Source: Streptomyces sp. NBC_01304 (lineage in GTDB: Bacteria > Actinomycetota > Actinomycetes > Streptomycetales > Streptomycetaceae). From it: DNA of 64,000 bases. The position numbers and the translations under genes are program-made. Where the stretch lies: positions 9,114,001-9,178,000 of the forward strand of contig NZ_CP109055.1 of the NCBI RefSeq assembly GCF_035975855.1, read 5' to 3'. Positions 1 to 8,643 of the stretch are shown here, one piece after another (within the stretch, counting starts at the first letter, position 1; every line of letters begins with the position of its first letter). Under the pieces are notes generated by a model that searched no databases, had not been told where the DNA came from, and worked only from the letters and a program-made list of their open reading frames with translations.

Positions 1-1
1 G

Positions 2-376
2 CACGATAAGGAGGCAAGGGCGGCGCGTGAGGCTCGGTGGCAGGCGGCTATGGAGGAGGCGAAGAAGAGAGCCGTCCGGGATCAACTCGGCGTGCTGTTG
101 CGCGATCAGGCCGGACGCTGGCAGGAGGCCGCCGTGCTTGGTGCCTACTGTGATGCTCTCGAGCGTTGCCTTGCCCAATTGTGCGGCACCGCGGACGAGT
201 CGGCTCTGGAATCGGCCGGCCGCTGGCTTGAATGGGCACGTGAATTCACGCAGTCGATCGACCCTTTGAACCGGCTACCGGAGATACCGACTCCGAGAGA
301 ACCGACGCCAGACGAGCTCAAGCCACACCTGCGGGGCTGGAGCCCTTACGGATCGGAACATCGGCGTGGACTGTGA
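2..376 (+). CDS. C-terminal part of an unidentified protein (cut by window edge)
   Basis: The frame is open from base 2 without a start codon and ends at a TGA at 374-376, so the 124 codons seen are the 3' end of a longer gene. The first visible 25 residues are rich in Ala, Arg, Glu and Lys, as in the end of a coiled coil. A helical stretch with Trp, Cys and Leu follows, then a proline-rich tail (PEIPTPREPTPDELKPH). An internal ATG at 50 could be mistaken for the start, but the same helical composition continues upstream of it. No family is recognised. A hairpin terminator follows about 90 bases downstream. Confidence 0.6.
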   Translation, partial: HDKEARAAREARWQAAMEEAKKRAVRDQLGVLLRDQAGRWQEAAVLGAYCDALERCLAQLCGTADESALESAGRWLEWAREFTQSIDPLNRLPEIPTPREPTPDELKPHLRGWSPYGSEHRRGL

Positions 377-463
377 AGTGCAGAGCGGGCGGTTCGCTAT
401 CGGGTCCATGTACTTCCGATGGCATCGCATGTTGAGTGTGTTGCTGTTCTAGAGCCATTCGGG

Positions 464-486
464 AAGGGCATCTGACCTGCCCTTTT
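464..486 (+). terminator. Intrinsic terminator after the first gene
   Basis: Perfect 7-bp stem AAGGGCA/TGCCCTT (464-470 and 478-484) with a 7-base loop, followed by TT and a G. It lies 88 bases after the stop of the partial gene. The remaining bases between 377 and 622 hold no convincing gene. Confidence 0.6.
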
Positions 487-622
487 GTAGTTCCGGTGAA
501 CATGTTCGACCTACTTTTGAGGCTGTTACTGCTACACCGTGTGGAGTGCGTTGCGCTCCTTCATCTGCCCGATACAGGGGCGATGGTGCGATGCCCCGGC
601 TTCACCGATGTTTGTTGGCGAC

Positions 623-647
623 GAGGGCGGGTTCGCCATCCGCCCTC
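623..647 (-). terminator. Hairpin at the end of the catabolic operon
   Basis: Perfect 8-bp stem GAGGGCGG/CCGCCCTC (623-630 and 640-647) with a 9-base loop, one base beyond the TAA stop (649-651) of the last gene of the minus-strand operon. There is no T-tract in the minus-strand direction, which is common for streptomycete terminators. Confidence 0.5.
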
Positions 648-648
648 T

Positions 649-1404
649 TTACGATCCGGCTTGCGTGCGCAGGGCGTCGGAGATCGACTTGGCGCCGCCG
701 TGGGCGGTGTAGCCGCCGTCGACGGGGATCTCGGCGCCGGTGATGAAGGAGGCGTCGTCGGAGAGCAGGAACGTGACGAGCGGGGTGATCTCGTCGACTG
801 TGCCGGTGCGGCCGAGCGGGGTCTCGCGGAGGTTGCTCTCGCGGAAGGCGGGGGCGGCCGACGCGGTCATCTCCGTCTCGATGAAGCCGGGGTGGATGGT
901 GTTGACGCGGATGCCGCGCGGCCCGAGTTCGAGCGCGGCGGCCTTCGACAGGCCGCGCAGCGCCCATTTGCTGGACGTGTACGCGACCGGGTAGTGGGCG
1001 GTGAGCGCGGCGGACGAGCCGACGTTAACGATGGAGGCGCCGGGTGGCATCAGCGGGGTGAGGTGCTGGATGCCGAGGAGGGGGCCGGTGACGTTGACGG
1101 CGTGCACGCGGGCGAAGTCGGCGGCCCGGACCTCGTCGAGGCGGGCGCGCCAGGTGATGCCCGCGTTGTTGACCAGGCCGTGGATCTGTCCGCAGGACTC
1201 CCTAAGCTCGGCGGCGAGTTGGGCCCACTGTGCCTCTTCGGTGACGTCGAGGGGGCGGATGCCCGTGGCCTTGATGACGTCGGTGGCGATGACGCGGGCG
1301 CCCTCTTGGGTGAGCGCCTCGGCTTCGGCGGCGCCCTGACCGCGGGCCGCGCCGGTGACGACCACGACCTTGCCGAGAAGCCGCTTGGGGCGCAGGTCGC
1401 TCAC
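649..1404 (-). CDS. SDR-family NAD(P)-dependent oxidoreductase
   Basis: Classical short-chain dehydrogenase of 251 residues. The cofactor motif TGAARGQG is at 17-24, NNAG is near 79-82, the catalytic Ser near 130, and YTSSK (Tyr142, Lys146) follows. The C-terminus has the usual family signature (INPVDGG-like, here IPVDGG). The GTG start at 1404 overlaps the stop of the upstream FAH gene by 4 bp, so the two are translationally coupled. It is the last gene of a seven-gene minus-strand operon. In that context it probably oxidises or reduces an alcohol/ketone intermediate of an aromatic degradation route. Substrate is unknown. Confidence 0.9.
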   Translation of the reverse strand: MSDLRPKRLLGKVVVVTGAARGQGAAEAEALTQEGARVIATDVIKATGIRPLDVTEEAQWAQLAAELRESCGQIHGLVNNAGITWRARLDEVRAADFARVHAVNVTGPLLGIQHLTPLMPPGASIVNVGSSAALTAHYPVAYTSSKWALRGLSKAAALELGPRGIRVNTIHPGFIETEMTASAAPAFRESNLRETPLGRTGTVDEITPLVTFLLSDDASFITGAEIPVDGGYTAHGGAKSISDALRTQAGS

Positions 1405-2372
1405 GGCCGTTCCCGGGAGCGGCGCCGGCCGGTGGGCAGGACGACCGGGGCGGCGCCGGTGACCACGGTGTTGGAGACCGTGCCGATGCCTTCGACGGTG
1501 AGGGTGACGGTGTCGCCGGGTTTCAGCGGCGGTGGGGTCTGTTTGCCGCGCAGGCCCCACAGTTCGGCCAGGCAGCCGCCGTTGCCGCAGGTGCCGGAGC
1601 CCAGGACGTCGCCGGGGACGACGCGGGTGCCGCGGGAGGCGTAGGCGATCATCTCCTCGAAGGTCCAGCTCATGTTGGAGAGCAGGTCCTTGCCGATGAC
1701 CTGCCCGTTCACGGAGGCGGTGAGGGCGAGGCGCAGGAAGCCCTCGGCGTCGCGGTACGGCTCCAGTTCGTCGGGCGTGACGAGATAGGGGCCGAGGGTG
1801 GTGGCGGTGTCTTTTCCCTTGCAGGGGCCGAGGCCGACCTTCATCTCGGCAGACTGGAGGTCGCGCGCGGACCAGTCGTTGAAGATCGTGTAGCCGATGA
1901 TGTGGTCGCGGGCCTGCTCGGGCGTGAGGTCGCCGCCCTCGCGGCCGATGACGGCGGCGACTTCGAGTTCGTAGTCGAGGGCGGTGGAGCCCGGGGGCAC
2001 GGGGACGTCGTCGTGTGGGCCGAACGTCGCGTGCGGGTTGGTGAAGTAGAAGGTGGGCGCCGCGTACCACTGCTCGGGCACTCCGGCGACGCCGTCCACG
2101 GCCTTGCGTACGCCTTCGACGTGTTCCTCGAAGGTGACGAAGTCCCGTACGGAGGACGGCTGGAGTGGGGGCAGCAGCCGCACCTGGGAGACATGCGGCC
2201 CCGGCGGTACGTCGAGCGCGGCGGCGCCCGCTTCGAGGAGGGCGGGCAGGCCGCCGCCGGAGCGGATCAGCTCGGTGAGAGAAGCGATGCCGGGCAGCGG
2301 GTAGAGCGTGCCGTCCTCCTCGACGACGGCGACGCGGGTGCGGTGCTGGTGTACGTAGGTGGCGAATCGCAT
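1401..2372 (-). CDS. Fumarylacetoacetate hydrolase family protein (first copy)
   Basis: 323 residues, the normal size for FAH-superfamily hydrolases or isomerases. Metal ligands expected of the fold are visible: Glu135 and Glu137 in DYELEVA and Asp166 in YTIFNDWSAR. The family acts on beta-keto or oxopentadienoate-type acids, cleaving C-C bonds or decarboxylating. A GGAG site lies 5 bases before the ATG. It is coupled to the SDR downstream by a GTGA overlap, and 88 bp separate it from the VOC dioxygenase gene upstream. A second FAH gene opens the same operon, so the two probably take successive steps or different ring-cleavage products. The exact reaction cannot be read from sequence. Confidence 0.88.
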   Translation of the reverse strand: MRFATYVHQHRTRVAVVEEDGTLYPLPGIASLTELIRSGGGLPALLEAGAAALDVPPGPHVSQVRLLPPLQPSSVRDFVTFEEHVEGVRKAVDGVAGVPEQWYAAPTFYFTNPHATFGPHDDVPVPPGSTALDYELEVAAVIGREGGDLTPEQARDHIIGYTIFNDWSARDLQSAEMKVGLGPCKGKDTATTLGPYLVTPDELEPYRDAEGFLRLALTASVNGQVIGKDLLSNMSWTFEEMIAYASRGTRVVPGDVLGSGTCGNGGCLAELWGLRGKQTPPPLKPGDTVTLTVEGIGTVSNTVVTGAAPVVLPTGRRRSRERP

Positions 2373-2460
2373 GAGGACTCCTGGCGCGAGGAGGGGCCGG
2401 GGCGCGGAGGTGAGTCAGGGCATGGACACGGCCGCCGCGCCCCCGGAACTCGGGGTGGGA

Positions 2461-3399
2461 TCAGACCGGCGGAGCGACGAACACGCCGCGGTCGGGGTCG
2501 TTGAAGGACTCCTTGGCGACGATCTCGTTCATCGCGTTCGCCGTACCCCACTGATCAGTGACCTCGGGCTTGGAGAAGTCGTAGACGTGCGGGTGCCAGG
2601 TGTCCTCGTCCAGGCATTCCAGCTCGGTGGTGTACTCGACGGTGTTGCCGTGCGGGTCGAGGAAGTACGTGAAGGTGTTGTCGCCAGCCATGTGCCGGCC
2701 AGGGCCCCAGACCTTCTTGAACCCGGCGCGCAGCACGCGGCCCGAGCCGCGCATGTACTCGTCGATGCCGCGCATCTCGAAGGAAATGTGGTGCAGGGCG
2801 GTGTGCGGGCCCTTGGCGATGGCCATCGAGTGGTGCTGGTTGCTGATCCGCATAAAGTGCATGACCTCGCCCATGTGGGGTGAGGAGAGTGTGTCGGAGA
2901 GTGCGAAGCCGAGGTGGCGCTCGTACCACTCCCGGGTCCGGTTCAGGTCGGGGGAGTTGAGGACGACGTGGGAGAGCTTGACCGGGATGGCCTCCTTCTC
3001 CTCGATCTTGCGGTGCTGCCTGACCTCGACGTCGGCGGAGACCTCGATGGTGCGGCCGTCGACGTCGAAGAAGCGGAAACCGTAGCCGCCGCCGGGGGTG
3101 TCGACCTTCCCGGGCTGCGAGATCAACTGCACGTTGCCCGCGAGGAGTTGCTCCGCGAGCGTGTCCACGTCCTTCGCTGAGGCCGCCCCGTACGAGACGA
3201 GGTCGAGGCGCTTCTCGTCGGCTTGGCGCAGCCGTACGACGTACTGCTCGGGGGAGCCCTCGGCGGCCAGGAAGGAGAGACCGGAGTCCTCGGCGACCTT
3301 GGTCAGGCCCCAGACGCCGGAGTAGAAGTCGAGCTGCTTGTCGTAGTCGGGCACGGCGAGGTCGACGTGCCGCAGGTGGGTGAGCAGACGTCCGTTCAT
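2461..3399 (-). CDS. Extradiol-type (VOC) ring-cleavage dioxygenase
   Basis: 312 residues with two tandem VOC modules (about 7-115 and 139-262), the layout of type I extradiol dioxygenases such as catechol 2,3-dioxygenase. The C-terminal module has the expected His-His-Glu iron site: His144 in KLSHVV, His203/204 in ALHHISF and Glu255 in GNTVEYT. The family opens catecholic rings next to the hydroxyls using O2. The start is the ATG at 3399, which follows a GGAAGGA ribosome site. The preceding amidohydrolase gene ends 5 bp upstream, so both lie in one operon. The substrate is unidentified. The C-terminal extension after 262 is typical of 2,3-dihydroxybiphenyl-like enzymes. Confidence 0.88.
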   Translation of the reverse strand: MNGRLLTHLRHVDLAVPDYDKQLDFYSGVWGLTKVAEDSGLSFLAAEGSPEQYVVRLRQADEKRLDLVSYGAASAKDVDTLAEQLLAGNVQLISQPGKVDTPGGGYGFRFFDVDGRTIEVSADVEVRQHRKIEEKEAIPVKLSHVVLNSPDLNRTREWYERHLGFALSDTLSSPHMGEVMHFMRISNQHHSMAIAKGPHTALHHISFEMRGIDEYMRGSGRVLRAGFKKVWGPGRHMAGDNTFTYFLDPHGNTVEYTTELECLDEDTWHPHVYDFSKPEVTDQWGTANAMNEIVAKESFNDPDRGVFVAPPV

Positions 3400-3404
3400 G
3401 GGGA

Positions 3405-4406
3405 TCAGTCCTTCCGGAGGAGGGCGGCCGCGTTGCCGCCGCGCACCGCGTCGAAGTCGGCGTGGGACAGGCGGGCGGTGCGCAGGGCACCGAGCGGGTC
3501 GTCGGTGCCCATGTCGAAGGGGAAGTCGGAGCCGAGCAGCACCCGATCGGCACCCGCGACGCGCACCAACTCCCGCAGCACGTAGGGGTCGTGGACCAGC
3601 GAATCGAAGTAGAGACGCTTGAGGTAGCTGCTGGGCAGGTGGGCGCAGCCGGACCCGGCGTCGGAGCGGGTCGTCCAGGCGTGGTCGGCGCGGCCGATGT
3701 GGGTGGGAAGGTAGCCGCCGCCGTGCGCCGCGATGATCTTCAGGTCGGGGTGGCGGTCCAGGACGCCGGAGAAGATCAGGTGGGACAGGGCGACGGCGTT
3801 CTCGGTGGGCTGGCCGACGGAGTTGGACAGGTACCACCGGTCGAGGCGTGCATCGAGCGTGCAGCCGAAGGGGTGCAGGAAGACGATCGCCCCGGTCTCT
3901 TGGGCCCGTGCCCACAGCGGTTCGTAGGCGGGGTCGGACAGTTCGCGCCCCGGTGCGTGGCTGGAGATCTCCACCCCGGACAGGTCCTGCTCAAGGGCGT
4001 GGTCGAGCGCGTGCACCGCCTGTTCGGGGTGCTGCAGCGGTACGAGACCGAGTCCGAGCAGCCGGTCGGGGGCGGCCGAACAGTGCGCTGCTGTCGCCGT
4101 GTTGGCCAGCCGGTACACCCTCTCGGCCGTCTTCTCGTCGGCCCAGTAGTGGTAATGCGAAGGGGAGGGGCTGACCAGCTGGATGTCCACACCCTGGGCG
4201 TCCATCACTGCGAGGCGGACGGTCGGATCGGTGAGCCGGGCGATGCGTTCGCCGATCATCGGGCCGTTGACCTTCAGAGCGTCCGGGCCGTTGCGGCGGG
4301 CCTCCAGGGCCTTGGCCTCGGCGTGGCCCGGCATTCCGTCCACCAGTGCCTCGATCTGGGGCAGCAGGACGTGGGCGTGCACGTCGACGGTGGGCGGGGT
4401 CGTCAC
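3405..4406 (-). CDS. Amidohydrolase-2 family (ACMSD-like) hydrolase or decarboxylase
   Basis: 333 residues of the PF04909 TIM-barrel family. The metal-binding HxH is at 10-12 (VDVHAH). Further expected ligands appear as VFLHP, IIAAHGGG and the late SDFPFDMG aspartate. Relatives include aminocarboxymuconate semialdehyde decarboxylase and gamma-resorcylate decarboxylase. These non-oxidative decarboxylases of aromatic acids or ring-opened products fit the operon. Its ATG overlaps the stop of the FAD monooxygenase gene by 4 bp. Confidence 0.87.
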   Translation of the reverse strand: MTTPPTVDVHAHVLLPQIEALVDGMPGHAEAKALEARRNGPDALKVNGPMIGERIARLTDPTVRLAVMDAQGVDIQLVSPSPSHYHYWADEKTAERVYRLANTATAAHCSAAPDRLLGLGLVPLQHPEQAVHALDHALEQDLSGVEISSHAPGRELSDPAYEPLWARAQETGAIVFLHPFGCTLDARLDRWYLSNSVGQPTENAVALSHLIFSGVLDRHPDLKIIAAHGGGYLPTHIGRADHAWTTRSDAGSGCAHLPSSYLKRLYFDSLVHDPYVLRELVRVAGADRVLLGSDFPFDMGTDDPLGALRTARLSHADFDAVRGGNAAALLRKD

Positions 4407-5539
4407 GGCAGCTCCCGCAGCATGGTCATGGTGCGGCCCATCAGCCCGGGTATGTCAGCGTCGCGGACTCCGTCGAGCTGCCACTGGCCGATCTGCACGG
4501 ACGCTTCGACGACGGGACGTACGCGGTGGATCCGCCGCTCGTAGTACGCCTGGAACAGGGCGTCGTCCCAGGCGTCGGCGGCGGTCAGCATCTCGGCGAG
4601 GACCCAGGCATCCTCCATCGACAGGGCCGCGCCCTGGGCGAGGGTGGGCGGGCAGCAGTGCGCCGCATCGCCGACGAGGACGACACGGCCGCGGTGCCAG
4701 GAGCCCTCGATCAGCATCCGGTCGAACCAGGTGTAGTTGACCTGCGTCGGGTCGGTGATGTGCGCGGTGATCTCGGCCCAGTGGCCGCCGTAGTGCTGTG
4801 CCAGGGCACGCATCTCGTCGGCGTAGGACGTGGTGGGGATGGAGGCACGGTCGCGGTTGGCCTCGACGACGTACGCGTAGAGCGTGCTCACGCTGGTCGG
4901 GCAGTAGCCGGCGATGTAGGCGGGGCCGCCGTAGGCGAGGTCAGTGCGGGTCACTCCGGCCGGGCGGGGTGCGGCGATCCGCCAGATGGCCATGCCGGTG
5001 GGTTCCGGTTCGTCCGTGATGCCGATGGCCGCGCGGGTGGCGGAGCCGAGACCGTCGGCGGCGATCACCAGGTCGTAGCGGCCCTGGCTGCCGTCGTCGA
5101 AGGCGACGGTGACGCCGGTACCGTCGGCGGACTGCTCCAGTGAGGTGGCCCGGACACCGAGGCGGACGGTCGCCCCGCTGGTGCGGACCGCGTCGATGAG
5201 GATGCGCTGGAGTTGGGGGCGCTGCATGCCGACGGTGGCGGGCAGGTCGTCGCCGCCGGTGCGCAGGTCCTCGGCGACATGCAGGACGGTGCCGTCGGGG
5301 GCGGTGATGCCGACCGCGGCGAAGCCGTACCCGGACTTCTCCACCTGTTCCCACACGCCGAGTTCGCGCAGCACGCGCAGGGCGTTGCCCTGGAGGGTGA
5401 TGCCGGACCCGGCGGTGGCGTTCCAGTCGTCCTTGGCCTCGATCAGATCGACCGCGATCCCGGCGCGGCGCAGCAGAATCGTCGCGGCGTTGCCGGCCGC
5501 GCCACCGCCGATGACGAGAACCGTGCGGGCTGTGCTCAT
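4403..5539 (-). CDS. FAD-dependent aromatic monooxygenase
   Basis: 378 residues of the group A flavoprotein hydroxylase family (p-hydroxybenzoate or salicylate hydroxylase type). The Rossmann motif VIGGGAAGNAA is at 9-19, the DG motif (VIAADGLGS) near 158-166, and the FAD-binding GDAAHCCPP at 290-298. Such enzymes hydroxylate phenolic rings with NAD(P)H and O2, which supplies the diol for the extradiol dioxygenase two genes downstream. The start is an ATG at 5539. The cyclase gene ends 36 bp upstream. Confidence 0.88.
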   Translation of the reverse strand: MSTARTVLVIGGGAAGNAATILLRRAGIAVDLIEAKDDWNATAGSGITLQGNALRVLRELGVWEQVEKSGYGFAAVGITAPDGTVLHVAEDLRTGGDDLPATVGMQRPQLQRILIDAVRTSGATVRLGVRATSLEQSADGTGVTVAFDDGSQGRYDLVIAADGLGSATRAAIGITDEPEPTGMAIWRIAAPRPAGVTRTDLAYGGPAYIAGYCPTSVSTLYAYVVEANRDRASIPTTSYADEMRALAQHYGGHWAEITAHITDPTQVNYTWFDRMLIEGSWHRGRVVLVGDAAHCCPPTLAQGAALSMEDAWVLAEMLTAADAWDDALFQAYYERRIHRVRPVVEASVQIGQWQLDGVRDADIPGLMGRTMTMLRELP

Positions 5540-5575
5540 ACGGGGAACTCCTTTGTCCCTCAGGGAGGCCGAGTA

Positions 5576-6541
5576 CTACTTGACGGCGATGGGGCTGACG
5601 GGCGAACCGACCGCACCGGTGATCGGCAGCGGAGCGGCGGTCAGCCAGAAGTCGAACTGGCCGTCGGCCGCGCAGTCGGCGGCCAGCGCGTCCAGGTCCC
5701 ACATCTCGCCGATGAGCAGGCCCATGTTGGGGATGGCGACCTGGTGCAGTGGCTGGAAGGCGTGCTCGAACTCGTTCGGGCGGACCTCGAAGCCCCAGGT
5801 GTCGGTGGCGATCGCGGCGATCTCGGTGCGGTGCAGCCAGCCAGCGGTGGTGAAGGAGAGGCCGGGTGCGGGGCCGCCCGCGTACTCGCCCCAGCCCTCG
5901 CGCCGGGCCCGCGCGAGCCGTCCCGTGCGCACGAGGATGATGTCGCCGCGGCCGACTGGTATGCCGTGCGCCTCGGCGGTCGCGGTCAGATGCTCCTCGG
6001 TGATCGCGAAACCGTCCGGCAACTCGCCGTCCAGGCCCACCACTTGGCCCACGTCGAGAAGGACGCCGCGCCCGGCGACGTACGGGGCCATGTGTTCTAT
6101 GCCGGTGACGAGGTCGCCGTCGGAGGTGACGACCTGCTCCGCCGGGCGTCCGTTCCACGCCTTGCCGTGGTCGAAGATGTGGCCGAGCCCGTCCCACTGC
6201 GTGGAGCACTGCAGCGGCATCGCGATCACGTCGTCCGCGCCGCCCAGGCCGTGCGGGAAGCCCTGGTTGCCGAGGGCCGCGTCGGTGCCCGTGTCGAGCA
6301 TCGTGTGTACGGGGTTGGTACGGCGGCGCCAGCCCTTCTGCGGCCCGTCCATGTCGAAGCTCTGCGAGAGGGAGAAACTGACGCCCCGCCGTACCAGCGC
6401 GGCGCCTTCGCGTCGCTTGGCCTCGTCGAGGAAGTTGAGGGTGCCGAGCCGGTCGTCCTCGCCCCAACGCCCCCAGTTCGAGTACGCCTTGGCGGCCCCG
6501 GCGATCGCACCCTCCGGGTCGGTCCGGTCGGGAGCTGTCAC
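5576..6541 (-). CDS. Cyclase family protein (kynurenine formamidase-like, PF04199)
   Basis: 321 residues. The metal-site region reads STQWDGLGH, the shorter QWDxLxH form of the HxGTHxDxPxH motif seen in bacterial cyclases and formamidases. Family members hydrolyse amides, lactones or isatin-like rings, so the protein may open or dehydrate a ring intermediate. The GTG start at 6541 overlaps the stop of the FAH gene upstream by 4 bp. Start choice rests on this overlap and on the conserved N-terminus (AYSNWGRWGEDDRLGTLN). Confidence 0.85.
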   Translation of the reverse strand: MTAPDRTDPEGAIAGAAKAYSNWGRWGEDDRLGTLNFLDEAKRREGAALVRRGVSFSLSQSFDMDGPQKGWRRRTNPVHTMLDTGTDAALGNQGFPHGLGGADDVIAMPLQCSTQWDGLGHIFDHGKAWNGRPAEQVVTSDGDLVTGIEHMAPYVAGRGVLLDVGQVVGLDGELPDGFAITEEHLTATAEAHGIPVGRGDIILVRTGRLARARREGWGEYAGGPAPGLSFTTAGWLHRTEIAAIATDTWGFEVRPNEFEHAFQPLHQVAIPNMGLLIGEMWDLDALAADCAADGQFDFWLTAAPLPITGAVGSPVSPIAVK

Positions 6542-7539
6542 GACGCCACCTCTGCTACGCAGCGGGTGCGCTGGGCGCCGAGCCCGGTGATGGAGCCGTC
6601 CATCACGTCGCCGTCGCGCAGCAGCCGGCCCCAGTGCATACCGTTGCCGGCGGGGGATCCGGTCAACACCACGTCGCCCGGTAGGAGTCGGGCGCTCTGC
6701 GACGCGTACGACACCATGCGCGCCACGTTGAAGATCATGTCCTTGGTGGACTCGTCCTGCATGGTCTCGCCGTTCAGTTTCAGGACCAGGCGCAGGTCGT
6801 CGGGGTCGGCGATCGACTCGGTGGGCACGATCCACGGGCCGAGTGGGGTGAAACCGGGCGCGTTCTTGCTGCGCAGCCAGTCGGTGCCGATCTGCGGCAT
6901 GTCGCGTCGGAAGACGGTCGCGCGGTCGGTCAGATCGTTGGCGATCGTGTACCCGGAGACGTACTCCAGCGCCTCGTCGACGGAGATCCGGTGCGCCGGG
7001 CGGCCGATCACCGCCGCCAACTCCAGCTCCCAGTCCGGCTTTTCGGCCCACCCGGGGAGTACGACGTCGTCGTACGGGCCGGTGATCGCGCTCGGCAGAC
7101 CGATGAACACGTACGGCAGATCTTCCTTCGCCCGCCGGTCCATGATCTCGGCGGCCTCCGCGCGCCGCTCGTCCTCCGGCCGGTCGTCACCGGGCGCGCG
7201 GTGGGCGACGTGCAGATCGATCACGTGCTGCCGGTAGTTGGCACCCGATTGGAACACCTGCCGCGGTTCGACCGGCGCGTGCGCCCGGAACTGCGCCAGC
7301 GGCCTGCGTTCTACGGAACCGTCGTCGGCCAGGGCCCGCAGTCGGGGCAGTACCGCCGGCCAGTCCTCCAGGAGGCGGCGGACGGTCAACTGCTCCTCGC
7401 CGAGGGCGTCGCGCAGGTCGACGACGTGCTCGTCGGCCGTGACCAGGGCGGGGAACGTCGGGCCGTCCGGGGCCGAGAGCGTCGCGAGGGCGAAGGGGCC
7501 GGCGAAGGGCGCGGATGGGGGAGCGGGTTTCACGGGCAT
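6538..7539 (-). CDS. Fumarylacetoacetate hydrolase family protein (second copy, first gene of operon)
   Basis: 333 residues. The FAH core is in the C-terminal two thirds, with WELELAAVIG supplying the acidic metal ligands and YTIANDLTDR the following Asp. It differs clearly from the other FAH protein of the operon and has a longer N-terminal domain and a charged insert (RAPGDDRPEDERRAEA). An AGGAGG site precedes the ATG at 7539. As the first gene of the operon it faces a LysR-type regulator across a 136-bp gap, the standard layout for inducible catabolic operons. Confidence 0.87.
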   Translation of the reverse strand: MPVKPAPPSAPFAGPFALATLSAPDGPTFPALVTADEHVVDLRDALGEEQLTVRRLLEDWPAVLPRLRALADDGSVERRPLAQFRAHAPVEPRQVFQSGANYRQHVIDLHVAHRAPGDDRPEDERRAEAAEIMDRRAKEDLPYVFIGLPSAITGPYDDVVLPGWAEKPDWELELAAVIGRPAHRISVDEALEYVSGYTIANDLTDRATVFRRDMPQIGTDWLRSKNAPGFTPLGPWIVPTESIADPDDLRLVLKLNGETMQDESTKDMIFNVARMVSYASQSARLLPGDVVLTGSPAGNGMHWGRLLRDGDVMDGSITGLGAQRTRCVAEVAS

Positions 7540-7601
7540 GTCCTCCTGATTGCGGTGGGACTAATCTGGACCCGCCACCGAGGATCAGGGAAATCGATTG
7601 T

Positions 7602-7616
7602 ATGGATAGCGTCCAT
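7602..7616. promoter_or_regulatory. Candidate LysR operator in divergent promoter region
   Basis: ATGGA-TAGCG-TCCAT, a perfect 5-bp inverted repeat with a 5-base spacer. It lies 60 bases before the lysR-type start (7676) and 63 bases before the operon start (7539), where an autoregulating LysR protein would bind. A second TCCAT-like step (CCAT at 7617-7620) follows directly. Confidence 0.45.
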
Positions 7617-7675
7617 CCATCTGCCAGATGTTTGCTGGTCAGCGCTGTCCGACGCCGTACAGCAAGGGAAAGCCC

Positions 7676-8617
7676 GTGAATCTGGCCCGTCTGGACCTCA
7701 ACCTTGTCGTCGCGTTGCGGGCCCTGCTGGAGGAGCGCAACGTCACCCGTGCCGGGCAGCGCGTCGGACTGAGCCAGCCCGCCATGAGCGCCGCGCTGTC
7801 CCGGCTGCGCCGGCACTTCGACGACGACCTGCTCTCCCGGGTCGGCGGCCACTACGAACGCACCGCGCTCGGGCAGGTCCTGCTCGAACGCACCTCCACC
7901 GCCTACGACGTCATCGAGAGGCTCTTCGCCAGCCAGGCCACGTTCGACCCGGCACATGAGAGCCGGGAGTTCAAGCTGGTGGCCTCCGACTACGCCGTCG
8001 CCGTCTTCGGCGCCGAACTCGCCCGCGTCGTCCACGAAGTGGCCCCCGGCGTCCGGCTGCGCTTCACCCAGACACCGCCCACCGTGGTCGACGACACCAC
8101 GACCCTGCTCAGCACCGTCGATGGACTGCTCATGCCGCACGGCGTGATCAGCGACTTCCCCGCCACCGACCTTTACGACGACCGGTGGGTCTTCGTGATC
8201 GCTGATGACCACCCGTCCGTCGCGGACCGGCTCACCAGGGAGGACCTGGCGGACCTGCCGTGGGTCACCTACCAGCGGACGTACGACGCACCGGCCGTCC
8301 GCCAGCTCGGGATGCTCGGGGTGGAGCCGCGTGTGGAGGTGTCCGTCGACAGTTTCCAGCTGCTGCCGCTGCTCGTGGCCGGCACCCGGCGGATCGCCAT
8401 GGTCCAGGCACGGCTCGCCCGCCTGCTCGCACCGATCGCCCCCGTCCGCGTCGTGGAACCTCCCTACGAGGCCGTGCCCCTGCAGGAAGCGATGTGGTGG
8501 CATCCCGTGCATACGCACGACGCCGCGCACATCTGGCTGCGTGAGATCGCCGTGCGAGTCGGGGCGGGCCTGCCCCAGCAGCCGCAGGGCGGACCGGTCG
8601 AGGGCAGCGCCGGGTGA
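7676..8617 (+). CDS. LysR-family transcriptional regulator of the catabolic operon
   Basis: 313 residues. The N-terminal winged helix-turn-helix reads LDLNLVVALRALLEERNVTR, with the recognition region GLSQPAMSAALSRLR. A LysR substrate-binding domain (about 90-305) follows. The GTG at 7676 is chosen because LysR proteins normally begin a few residues before LDLNL; the upstream ATG at 7628 would add 16 residues unrelated to the family. It is similar in plan to NodD/NahR regulators of aromatic metabolism. Divergent placement suggests that it controls the operon at 0.65-7.54 kb, with the ring compound or an intermediate as co-inducer. Confidence 0.88.
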   Translation: MNLARLDLNLVVALRALLEERNVTRAGQRVGLSQPAMSAALSRLRRHFDDDLLSRVGGHYERTALGQVLLERTSTAYDVIERLFASQATFDPAHESREFKLVASDYAVAVFGAELARVVHEVAPGVRLRFTQTPPTVVDDTTTLLSTVDGLLMPHGVISDFPATDLYDDRWVFVIADDHPSVADRLTREDLADLPWVTYQRTYDAPAVRQLGMLGVEPRVEVSVDSFQLLPLLVAGTRRIAMVQARLARLLAPIAPVRVVEPPYEAVPLQEAMWWHPVHTHDAAHIWLREIAVRVGAGLPQQPQGGPVEGSAG

Positions 8618-8643
8618 AGGGGGGTGCCCGGTTTCCTCCGGCG

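Noticed and set aside
5213..7237. 674-codon plus-strand frame opposite the cyclase and FAH genes
   Set aside because: Shadow frame; minus-strand genes show coupled starts and conserved motifs.
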